From Clostridia bacterium (GTDB lineage: Bacteria > Bacillota > Clostridia > Oscillospirales > CAG-272): 5,606 bases of DNA. The position numbers and the translations under genes were made by a program. Below are positions 1 to 5,391 of the stretch, piece after piece; positions within the stretch are counted from its first letter, which is position 1; the number at the start of each line of letters is the position of its first letter. Where the stretch lies: positions 1 to 5,606 of the forward strand of contig JAKSVJ010000092.1 of NCBI GenBank assembly GCA_024408015.1, read 5' to 3'. The notes below the pieces were generated by a model, which saw only the letters and a program-made list of their open reading frames with translations, made no database searches and was not told where the DNA came from.

Positions 1-48
1 TCCTACTCGGGACTTTCACCCTTTAGATATATGACATGCCCGTCACAC
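1..48 (-). mobile_element. Group II intron 5' end (class C type), truncated by window edge
   Basis: Read on the minus strand, position 48 begins GTGTGACGGGCATGTC and continues to GGGTGAAAGTCCC (about 25-13). This has the layout of group II intron 5' ends: a GUGYG start, a short first helix around GGCAU, then the GGGUGARAGUCCC segment of domain I. From memory it closely resembles the start of the Oceanobacillus iheyensis class C intron. The placement supports this independently. The start lies four bases after the 3' arm of a perfect 12-bp terminator stem (53-80) in the same orientation, and class C introns are known to insert just downstream of intrinsic terminators. Only about 48 nt are present; the rest of the ribozyme, any intron-encoded reverse transcriptase and the 3' end lie beyond the left edge. 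Whether it is intact or active cannot be judged here. Confidence 0.85.
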
Positions 49-52
49 ATTA

Positions 53-80
53 AAAGCTCACTCGAAACCGAGTGAGCTTT
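53..80 (-). terminator. Intrinsic terminator of the protease-HAD operon (intron target hairpin)
   Basis: A perfect 12-bp inverted repeat pairs 53-64 (AAAGCTCACTCG) with 69-80 (CGAGTGAGCTTT) around a 4-nt loop. It starts six bases after the stop codon of the HAD gene. On the minus strand it is followed by TTTTAAT, counting the last U residues of the stem, so it can act as a Rho-independent terminator. The normal U-tract is short because the group II intron begins at 48. The stem could also act on the plus strand, where TTTCTTAATTT follows. Confidence 0.85.
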
Positions 81-86
81 CTTAAT

Positions 87-809
87 TTAAAGTAATTCTT
101 TTACGTATTCGCCAAACTTTGTATAGTCATCAACCTTAATAAAGTTAATGTCAGATTCGTACACAGAGCTATCATTACCGCCCTTACCATAGTCATCGCC
201 AACGAATACTACTTCATCGTGTGTGTATCCGTGTTCTTTGCAATATGTGTCAAGTGCGTAATACTTATTGTATGGAGCAGGAGCCATATCGAATGATGAT
301 GTTCCACCTACAAACACTGTAAACTCCGGGAACATTTCTTGAACATCATTAAACATTGCTCTTCTTTTTTCTCTTGTTGGGTCATATTTCAACTTTTCAG
401 GAAGCTGAGCTGCTGTGCCTAAAATAGCTAAAGTGATACCACCAGTTGGGAAAAATTGAACACTGTCACCAGCATATTCAGTTAAATTAAATTTCTCTCT
501 TATGATTGCTGCTTTTCTATTGCATTCTTCTCTATCACAAGGAACACTTCTTAGATATTTAATATCAAGTTCCCCTGTCTCTTTGTTGTATTCTGCATAT
601 TGCATACCATAACTACCAAGAATATCAATAGGATATTTATTCATCTGATTAAAGATTCTTGAGCATTCACCAGCACCAACCATAAGTAACTTGTACTTCT
701 TATTTAATTTGTCGAGTACTGCTTTGTTCATGTCCTCAAGAGGAACTTTGTGTTGAGTTAAAGTTCCATCAAGGTCAAAAGCGACAAGTTTAATTTTTGA
801 AACGTCCAT
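87..809 (-). CDS. HAD-superfamily (IIB) phosphatase, phosphomannomutase-like
   Basis: This 240-residue cytoplasmic protein is a Mg-dependent HAD hydrolase of subclass IIB. Motif I is FDLDGTLT at 11-18, with Asp12 as the likely nucleophile and Asp14 as the general acid/base. K182 in NKYYAL fits the motif III lysine. Motif IV is VGDDYGKGGND at 203-213. The GGTSSFD block (168-174) and the GGND ending recall eukaryotic-type phosphomannomutase (PMM) more than Cof-type phosphatases. Two differences stand out: the VGAG segment (44-47) has Gly where PMM has Ser, and the substrate-binding stretch near 118-131 (QFFPTGGITLAILG) lacks the PMM arginine pattern. A sugar-phosphate phosphatase or mutase is therefore inferred and the substrate is unknown. 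Its ATG shares one base with the upstream protease stop (TAATG). No clear Shine-Dalgarno is visible, only a weak GAGAAG, so translational coupling is likely. The terminator at 53-80 closes the unit. Confidence 0.85.
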   Translation of the reverse strand: MDVSKIKLVAFDLDGTLTQHKVPLEDMNKAVLDKLNKKYKLLMVGAGECSRIFNQMNKYPIDILGSYGMQYAEYNKETGELDIKYLRSVPCDREECNRKAAIIREKFNLTEYAGDSVQFFPTGGITLAILGTAAQLPEKLKYDPTREKRRAMFNDVQEMFPEFTVFVGGTSSFDMAPAPYNKYYALDTYCKEHGYTHDEVVFVGDDYGKGGNDSSVYESDINFIKVDDYTKFGEYVKELL

Positions 810-3250
810 TAGTCTTCTCTTTTTCTCTTAACTACAACTGTGCAAACTGCAGCACTTGCAGCAATCACTACAGCTGCTGTCGCACCAATAGCACTCTTAC
901 AGCCACTTGGCTTTTCAGGTGTTGTAGTTGTAGCTTCAGTTGTAATTTCTGTTGTAATTTCAGTCTGTGATGTTGTTGTTTCTGGAACATCAATTACTGT
1001 AGAAGCCCATCTTGCATAAAGAGTAACTTCTTCCTCTGTAACTGCGCTTTCAAAGTCAAACAATGTTGTATACTTGTCGTCAACATACCAGCCAAGAAAC
1101 TCGTCATTTTCTCTTTCAACTATTGTTGGTACTCTATATGTTGAACCTATTTCAGCTGAGAAGTTATAGTCAACTTCTGCGCCAATGAGTTTCAATGTCA
1201 TAGCGTCGCCATTCTTTACCCACTTGCCATATAGACTAAATGTGTCTTTAGTATCCTGGGTGTATGTCATATCATATGGATTTGTTAATTCTGCATCCCA
1301 ATACCATCCGCAGAAAGAATAGCCTGCCCATTCATAATTGAGTTTGTAGTCAATTCTTTGACCAGGATATACTTGAATTGTATACTTTCTTGAAAGGTTG
1401 TTGTAGTTAGAGTATAGGTGAACATTGAAGTAGTCATGTTCAACTTCTTCTCTTGGAGGGAATTTTGTATATGACATTGCTGTTGCTTCGCCTGTACCAA
1501 ACTTACCTGTTGCAAACATCTTACAATAGTATCTTGTACCTTGCTGTAGTCCATCAAATGTTACACTGAATGTGCCGTCTTCTGCTGGCTTTGCATATAC
1601 TACTGTGCCGTTTTCAGGTGTTGGGTTTGATTTTGTTGAAAGAATCATACCAGCACTTGTTACGTTACCACCACAAAGGTCTGTAATAACAGCATTAAAT
1701 GTGAGGCTTGTATCTTCAGCTACTGTTGTCTTTCTTGGGTTAGCTTTTATCATTGGAGCACATGAAGCGCAACCAGTAACAGCAATTTGCATTTCTGCAC
1801 CTTGAGCACTCAAAACATCAACTCTGAGGTTAAATCCAGAAGCCTGTTCATCTGTAAGTGTTGTGTGCCATGTTCCTGATAGTGGGAATTTGTAGTTAGG
1901 GTTTGAGGCAAGGAATGTGTATCTATTTGAACCAACTGACTCTGAATAGTAGAAGCCACAACCAGATGAATCGATTGAGTTAGGGCCCATACAAACAAGG
2001 GCAGGCTCATGTCCTGAGTTAGCTACATTAACTTTTCCTTTGTTGTATGCAACTTCATCAACGTGCCAAATAACGATACCATTAGCAACACCAGAAGCTC
2101 TATCAAATGTTGAGTTACCTTTGCTTGCATATCTATTTTCGAGCAAATAGTATTCATATGGGTTAGGTGTGTTGATTCGAATAATATTGAAGTCGCCTTC
2201 TTTACTTTCTCTTGCATAAAGAGTGTATGTACCATCAACGATTGTTGTTGATGTACCAAATCCTAAGTCAATATAGTTCATAGGATCCATATATGAAGGG
2301 TTAGTTCCTCTTTGGCCATCACTTAAATTACAGTGGTTACCATTTCCCATAAGTGACATTTGAGAAACATAATATGTCCATTTACCTGTTGAACCATCAT
2401 AAAGGTCTGGCGCACCAAGGAAGTGGCAAAGTTCGTGAGCGATTGTGCCCATTGTGATAGGGCTATATGCTGACATATATTCGCCAAATTTTACAAATCC
2501 TGAATGTCCACTAGCTTGTACCCATACATCATCGAGTTTTACACCACCGCCTGATGTATAGTGACCGTGAGTACCGAAAGCATGTTTTGTTGATGGACGG
2601 CTACCTGTGTTGTATGCATATTCATATCCTGCGATTACAAATACAACAGCAAGTTCATCTCTATCTACATAGCCATTTCCGTCTTTATTATATTTTGCAC
2701 AATCCTCAAACTCGTCAGCTGCTGTAATAGCTGCTTTTCTTTCACCACCATCTGCTGTCATAGATGATAATGTTGCACGAGGATGTTTCATATTAAGAAC
2801 AACTCTTATGACACCATCATTTTCTACACCACTTGTTTCGTCAGCTGGATAGAAATAGAAGCTGCCTTCTGTCATCTCGCTGTAAAACTTCTTAAGAGAT
2901 GCATATGAATCGCTAAATAGCATTTCGCTATAGTATGAGTCCTCAGAATGAATCCACTGCTCACCATAACAATCTGCAGTTTTGTCACTGTATAACTTAC
3001 TTGAATTCGTTTGATCGTAATCATCAACACCATTTCCATTTGCATCAAAAGATACAAGTACACAAAGAAGTGGTATTGGTTCATATGACCATTGTTCACT
3101 TTTTAATTCTGTAATCTCATAATCTTCGATTATTTCATCCGCAGCACCTGAGGAGAATATTGAAACTCCGACAACACCGAGAATGAACAAAACAACAAGA
3201 ATGACTGCAAGAATTCTTACGAACAATTTTCTTACATCTAATTTTGCCAT
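809..3250 (-). CDS. Secreted, membrane-anchored M6-family zinc metalloprotease with InlB-type repeats
   Basis: This 813-residue extracellular protease starts with a basic N-terminus and a hydrophobic segment (about 10-32), either a signal peptide ending near SSGAA or a signal anchor. The M6 catalytic domain spans roughly 60-490. The zinc site is HELCHFLGAPDLYD (272-285), giving His272, Glu273 (catalytic base) and His276, with Asp282 the probable third ligand. A Met-turn-like SLMG follows at 299-302. Two acidic loops, DANGNGVDD (69-77) and NKDGNGYVDRDE (188-199), look like calcium sites. A beta-sandwich or FnIII-like domain follows (about 500-595). Then come two Listeria-Bacteroides (Flg_new/InlB B) repeats (about 608-677 and 684-748), each with GWY and ending YGKW or YARW. 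A Thr-rich linker (758-778), Gly-Cys, a transmembrane helix (about 787-807) and a KRKRED tail end the protein; no LPXTG is present. The start has AAAGGA six bases upstream. It is promoter-proximal in an operon with the HAD gene. The substrate is unknown; host or dietary proteins are plausible. Confidence 0.93.
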   Translation of the reverse strand: MAKLDVRKLFVRILAVILVVLFILGVVGVSIFSSGAADEIIEDYEITELKSEQWSYEPIPLLCVLVSFDANGNGVDDYDQTNSSKLYSDKTADCYGEQWIHSEDSYYSEMLFSDSYASLKKFYSEMTEGSFYFYPADETSGVENDGVIRVVLNMKHPRATLSSMTADGGERKAAITAADEFEDCAKYNKDGNGYVDRDELAVVFVIAGYEYAYNTGSRPSTKHAFGTHGHYTSGGGVKLDDVWVQASGHSGFVKFGEYMSAYSPITMGTIAHELCHFLGAPDLYDGSTGKWTYYVSQMSLMGNGNHCNLSDGQRGTNPSYMDPMNYIDLGFGTSTTIVDGTYTLYARESKEGDFNIIRINTPNPYEYYLLENRYASKGNSTFDRASGVANGIVIWHVDEVAYNKGKVNVANSGHEPALVCMGPNSIDSSGCGFYYSESVGSNRYTFLASNPNYKFPLSGTWHTTLTDEQASGFNLRVDVLSAQGAEMQIAVTGCASCAPMIKANPRKTTVAEDTSLTFNAVITDLCGGNVTSAGMILSTKSNPTPENGTVVYAKPAEDGTFSVTFDGLQQGTRYYCKMFATGKFGTGEATAMSYTKFPPREEVEHDYFNVHLYSNYNNLSRKYTIQVYPGQRIDYKLNYEWAGYSFCGWYWDAELTNPYDMTYTQDTKDTFSLYGKWVKNGDAMTLKLIGAEVDYNFSAEIGSTYRVPTIVERENDEFLGWYVDDKYTTLFDFESAVTEEEVTLYARWASTVIDVPETTTSQTEITTEITTEATTTTPEKPSGCKSAIGATAAVVIAASAAVCTVVVKRKRED

Positions 3251-3256
3251 ATTTTA

Positions 3257-3262
3257 TCCTTT
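3257..3262 (-). promoter_or_regulatory. Ribosome binding site of the M6 protease gene
   Basis: On the minus strand AAAGGA lies six bases before the ATG at 3250. It supports that start, which also places the hydrophobic signal segment directly at the N-terminus. Confidence 0.75.
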
Positions 3263-3264
3263 CA

Positions 3265-3278
3265 TTGCTAACAAGCAA
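3265..3278. repeat. Small inverted repeat TTGCT-N4-AGCAA
   Basis: TTGCT (3265-3269) and AGCAA (3274-3278) form a 5-bp inverted repeat with a 4-nt spacer. It overlaps the proposed -35 of the plus-strand promoter and lies in the predicted 5' leader of the protease mRNA. It could be an operator half-site pair or a weak hairpin, but it is short enough to be chance. Confidence 0.3.
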
Positions 3279-3293
3279 AAAATATGTTATATT
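3265..3293 (+). promoter_or_regulatory. Candidate promoter of the flavin reductase gene
   Basis: TTGCTA (3265-3270) is a modest -35 (four of six consensus bases). A 17-bp spacer leads to TATATT (3288-3293), preceded by an extended -10 TG at 3285-3286. Transcription would begin near 3300, giving a leader of roughly 63 nt. The region is very AT-rich, so the exact boxes are less certain than for the opposing promoter. Confidence 0.5.
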
Positions 3294-3304
3294 ATATATA
3301 CTAA

Positions 3305-3333
3305 AATATATCACACACGTTAGTTAAAGTCAA
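3305..3333 (-). promoter_or_regulatory. Sigma-A-type promoter of the M6 protease-HAD operon
   Basis: On the minus strand, TTGACT (3333-3328) is followed after exactly 17 bp by TATATT (3310-3305). An extended -10 TG lies at 3313-3312. Start of transcription is expected near 3298, giving a leader of about 48 nt. It faces the flavin reductase promoter, so each initially transcribed region runs through the other promoter. Confidence 0.75.
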
Positions 3334-3351
3334 CAAATTAGAGTACGCAAT

Positions 3352-3355
3352 GGAG
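3352..3355 (+). promoter_or_regulatory. Ribosome binding site of the flavin reductase gene
   Basis: GGAG lies eight bases before ATG at 3364. It decides in favour of this start over a second in-frame ATG five codons further in. Confidence 0.7.
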
Positions 3356-3363
3356 CTTTTATC

Positions 3364-3945
3364 ATGTCAAAACGCAAAATGAATGGTGCAACTCTTCTCT
3401 CTCCAGTACCACCAACAATGGTTAGTTGCAGGGGTAAAGATGGAAAAGCAAATATCATAACTATAGCTTGGACTGGAATAACATGTTCACATCCACCAAA
3501 AACTTATATTTCCATAAGACCAGAGAGATATTCGTATGGAATAATAAAGGAAACTGGTGAATTTGTCATAAATCTCACAAATGAAAAACTAGTTAAAGCC
3601 GCAGATCTTTGTGGTATGCTCACTGGTAAAAAGGTTGATAAATTTAAGAAATGTGAGTTAACCGAAGAAGAAACTGAAGGTTTTAGCGCTCCAATGATTA
3701 AAGAGGCTCCAATGTCACTATGTTGCAAAGTTACTGACATCATTCCTTTAGGCTCTCATGACATGTTTATGGCAGATATTGTAAATGTTTATGCCAATGA
3801 AGAATTGTTTGATGAAAAAGACCGCCTAAGTATTGATACAGTTGGACTTGTTTCTTATACACATGGTGAATATTTTGCTCAAGGGAAAAAACTCGGTAAG
3901 TTTGGACTATCAGTCGCAAACAAAGAACATAAGAAGAAAAAATGA
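3364..3945 (+). CDS. Flavin reductase family protein (flavoredoxin-like FMN-binding split barrel)
   Basis: This 193-residue cytoplasmic protein belongs to the flavin reductase-like FMN-binding split-barrel family (PF01613 type), which includes the flavoredoxins of anaerobes. Typical blocks in order are PVPPTMVSC near the N-terminus (14-22), GKANIITIAWTG (27-38), PPKTYISIRPERYSYGII (44-61), GEFVINL (65-71), the AADLCGMLTGKKVDKF segment (79-94), and GSHDMFMADIVNVYANEE (140-157), ending with a lysine-rich tail. The length fits single-domain members. Such proteins bind FMN and pass electrons between NAD(P)H or other carriers and an acceptor; the partner here is unknown. It stands alone, transcribed away from the protease operon and converging on the Fic gene. 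It ends with TGA, followed at once by an intrinsic terminator, which shows TGA is a true stop in this genome. The family call is firm, the physiological role is not. Confidence 0.92.
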   Translation: MSKRKMNGATLLSPVPPTMVSCRGKDGKANIITIAWTGITCSHPPKTYISIRPERYSYGIIKETGEFVINLTNEKLVKAADLCGMLTGKKVDKFKKCELTEEETEGFSAPMIKEAPMSLCCKVTDIIPLGSHDMFMADIVNVYANEELFDEKDRLSIDTVGLVSYTHGEYFAQGKKLGKFGLSVANKEHKKKK

Positions 3946-3950
3946 AATTA

Positions 3951-3997
3951 AGCACTATCAAGTTGGGCGTTGACCATTTTTGATAGTGCTGTTTTTT
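3951..3997. terminator. Bidirectional intrinsic terminator shared by flavin reductase and Fic genes
   Basis: A perfect 11-bp stem pairs 3951-3961 (AGCACTATCAA) with 3980-3990 (TTGATAGTGCT) around an 18-nt loop. On the plus strand, six T residues follow at 3992-3997, giving a good terminator for the flavin reductase gene. On the minus strand the same stem lies five bases beyond the Fic stop and is followed by TAATTTCATTTTTTC, so it can also end the Fic transcript. The Fic stop codon (3998-3996) lies within the plus-strand T-tract. Confidence 0.88.
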
Positions 3998-5234
3998 AGT
4001 CATTTAACTCGTATTCTACAACGTCATGATTAATTACAAACATTTTCTTGTTTGAAGTACTCATACTGCTATTTAAAAGGCCAAATTCTTCAAATCTATT
4101 TAAAATTTTAAATGCAGCCTGTTTTGACATGTCAGCGTTAGAGCATTTCAAAAAATCGTCATAAACAAATGTGCCTTTTAATGAAATCATTATTTTTTTA
4201 AAATAATTTTTGTCTGTTTCAGAAAGCACTATGTTCTTGTTCTTTAATTTAGCCTCAATGAGCTCGATGTTTTTGTAAACTAAAAAGTATTTGATTGATA
4301 TTTTGAAAATGTACAAAAGAAAGTAAGTTAGATCATTATGCGTGTCCCTTGTTTCTCTTAATGCAGCATAGTATTCACTTTTTGTTTGATTGATGGCATC
4401 TGCTATTACAGGCGGCAATGCCTCATTATTAAGTAGCAAATTAATCCAGTATGAAACCATTCTAGCAGTTCTGCCATTTAAATCAAAGTAAGGGTGAACA
4501 TATAGAATGTAATAATGGGCAATATGTGGTAAGAGCATATCAAACTTTGAATTACTCAAATTGGTGTTAACAAACTTAAACAATGAGTCCATGCATGTTT
4601 TAATATTCTCATGTGGACATCCAGTGTACCTGTCAATTATTACTTCGTCGTTTCGGTACATCTCATTTTCTGGTAGTCTTTGATTTTCATTTAGGCAATT
4701 AAAGCTCAAAATTGAGTACAAAGCATGTAAATTTTTATCATTAAACTCAGGACATGTGTTAACAAATTCAATCGCTCTAGACATATTGACAATTATTTGT
4801 TCGTTATTGTCCTTAGGATTCTTGTTTTCGATGATCAAATCATTTAGCAATTTCCTTGTAGTTGGTATAGATTCAATGTTTAAAGACCCTTCGATTTCTG
4901 AAAAAATTCTAGATTTTGTAATTGAATCCATGTTTCTAAAAGAAAGAAACGAATGATTATTTTTAACATCATCTACAATAAAATTCAGATAATCTGACAT
5001 CAGCGACAGAAGTTCGACACAATAAGAAACACGAATGGTCTTTGAGTTAAATGACACCAAATCGATAGACTTAACATCATCATTTCCAGAAATAGCCAAC
5101 TCATCCATATAATCTAGAAACTGTCTATGTTCAAAGGCTTTCAATTTGACATTCGCTCTAGTTGAGTACTTAAGCTCGGTACCCAAATAGTACTTTTGAT
5201 TCATCATAAGATCAAATATAGATTTGTTGTCCAT
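3996..5234 (-). CDS. Fic-domain protein with C-terminal winged helix (putative protein AMPylase)
   Basis: This 412-residue cytoplasmic protein has a Fic core at about 140-315. Members typically transfer AMP from ATP to hydroxyl side chains of target proteins. The signature is HPYFDLNGRTAR (247-258): His247 is the catalytic base, Asp251 the metal ligand, and Asn253-Gly254-Arg255 and Arg258 the phosphate-binding part. Leu252 replaces the usual Gly. The YRNDEVII segment (193-200) matches the target-binding flap, and SEYYAALRETRD (286-297) is the usual helix after the motif. An N-terminal helix with SEIEG (112-116) resembles the class II auto-inhibitory motif, [S/T]xxxE[G/N]. Glu115-Gly116 are kept, but position 111 is Phe instead of Ser/Thr. 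Residues about 338-406 form a probable winged helix-turn-helix, as in the SoFic-like architecture. AGGAG lies seven bases before the start. No separate antitoxin gene is adjacent, consistent with built-in inhibition. The target is unknown. Confidence 0.9.
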   Translation of the reverse strand: MDNKSIFDLMMNQKYYLGTELKYSTRANVKLKAFEHRQFLDYMDELAISGNDDVKSIDLVSFNSKTIRVSYCVELLSLMSDYLNFIVDDVKNNHSFLSFRNMDSITKSRIFSEIEGSLNIESIPTTRKLLNDLIIENKNPKDNNEQIIVNMSRAIEFVNTCPEFNDKNLHALYSILSFNCLNENQRLPENEMYRNDEVIIDRYTGCPHENIKTCMDSLFKFVNTNLSNSKFDMLLPHIAHYYILYVHPYFDLNGRTARMVSYWINLLLNNEALPPVIADAINQTKSEYYAALRETRDTHNDLTYFLLYIFKISIKYFLVYKNIELIEAKLKNKNIVLSETDKNYFKKIMISLKGTFVYDDFLKCSNADMSKQAAFKILNRFEEFGLLNSSMSTSNKKMFVINHDVVEYELND

Positions 5235-5241
5235 TTGTTCG

Positions 5242-5246
5242 CTCCT
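5242..5246 (-). promoter_or_regulatory. Ribosome binding site of the Fic gene
   Basis: AGGAG on the minus strand is seven bases upstream of ATG at 5234. It supports this start and lies just inside the tandem repeats. Confidence 0.8.
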
Positions 5247-5247
5247 G

Positions 5248-5272
5248 TTGTAAACTAATTTGTAAACTAATT
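5248..5272. repeat. Tandem pair of the 13-bp element AATTAGTTTACAA (operator-like)
   Basis: Two exact copies, read on the minus strand as AATTAGTTTACAA, occupy 5260-5272 and 5248-5260, with a 12-bp period and one shared base. They run from the edge of the Fic -10 box through the predicted start site to just before the ribosome binding site. That is where a repressor would block transcription initiation. The unit is not a clear palindrome. Confidence 0.85.
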
Positions 5273-5298
5273 ATACTTCATTTTTGAATTTTCGTCAA
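5270..5298 (-). promoter_or_regulatory. Near-consensus sigma-A promoter of the Fic gene
   Basis: On the minus strand, TTGACG (5298-5293) is followed by a 17-bp spacer and a perfect TATAAT (5275-5270). The start site is expected around 5263, giving a short leader of roughly 29 nt. Such strong boxes flanked by repeated elements suggest that the gene is normally held down by a repressor. Confidence 0.88.
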
Positions 5299-5303
5299 CC
5301 AAC

Positions 5304-5317
5304 TTGTAAACTAATTT
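5304..5317. repeat. Third copy of the Fic promoter repeat, upstream of the -35
   Basis: The element TTGTAAACTAATTT occurs again at 5304-5317 in the same orientation as the tandem pair, five bases upstream of the -35 box. Its spacing to the nearer downstream copy is 44 bp, close to four helical turns. This could allow cooperative binding or looping across the promoter. Confidence 0.8.
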
Positions 5318-5330
5318 CTCTACAACTTAC

Positions 5331-5372
5331 AAAAAAGAGAACATTTCGCCATTAAACGATTTGTTCTCTTTT
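5331..5372 (-). terminator. Intrinsic terminator of the fucosidase-like gene
   Basis: An 11-bp stem pairs AAAAGAGAACA (5333-5343) with TGTTCTCTTTT (5362-5372) around an 18-nt loop that contains a small TCG/CGA pairing. On the minus strand the stem runs into TTTTTT (5336-5331). It begins 19 nt past the stop of the upstream minus-strand gene and insulates the Fic promoter. A looser T-run (TTTTGTTTTTG) also follows on the plus strand. Confidence 0.85.
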
Positions 5373-5391
5373 GTTTTTGTTAAGTTGTCAT

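Noticed and set aside
1572..1805. Open frames opposite or within the M6 protease gene (also 1285-1557, 1810-2010, 2023-2259, 2872-3099)
   Set aside because: They overlap a convincing protease gene, encode low-complexity sequences with no recognisable domain, and have no promoter or ribosome binding site. They are shadow frames.
3265..3278. TTGCT/AGCAA hairpin as a riboswitch or attenuator in the protease leader
   Set aside because: A 5-bp stem in a leader of about 48 nt is too small for a riboswitch and there is no following U-tract; kept only as a low-confidence repeat.
3333..3346. ACAAATTAGAGTAC in the flavin reductase leader, resembling the Fic repeat junction ACAAATTAGTTTAC (12 of 14)
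   Set aside because: The match to the 13-bp unit itself is only 9 of 13, it is single copy, and such matches are expected by chance in AT-rich DNA. It is worth testing only if a Fic binding motif is established.
3767..4003. Minus-strand open frame across the flavin reductase 3' end and terminator
   Set aside because: It runs through the shared terminator hairpin and opposes a well-supported gene; its product has no recognisable features.
4756..4956. Plus-strand open frame of 66 codons inside the Fic gene
   Set aside because: It is a hydrophobic shadow of the Fic coding strand with no translation signals or independent support.
3996..5234. Fic gene as a two-gene toxin-antitoxin system
   Set aside because: No small antitoxin gene lies next to it on the same strand; the upstream region is promoter, repeats and terminator, and the inhibitory-type helix appears to be within the protein.
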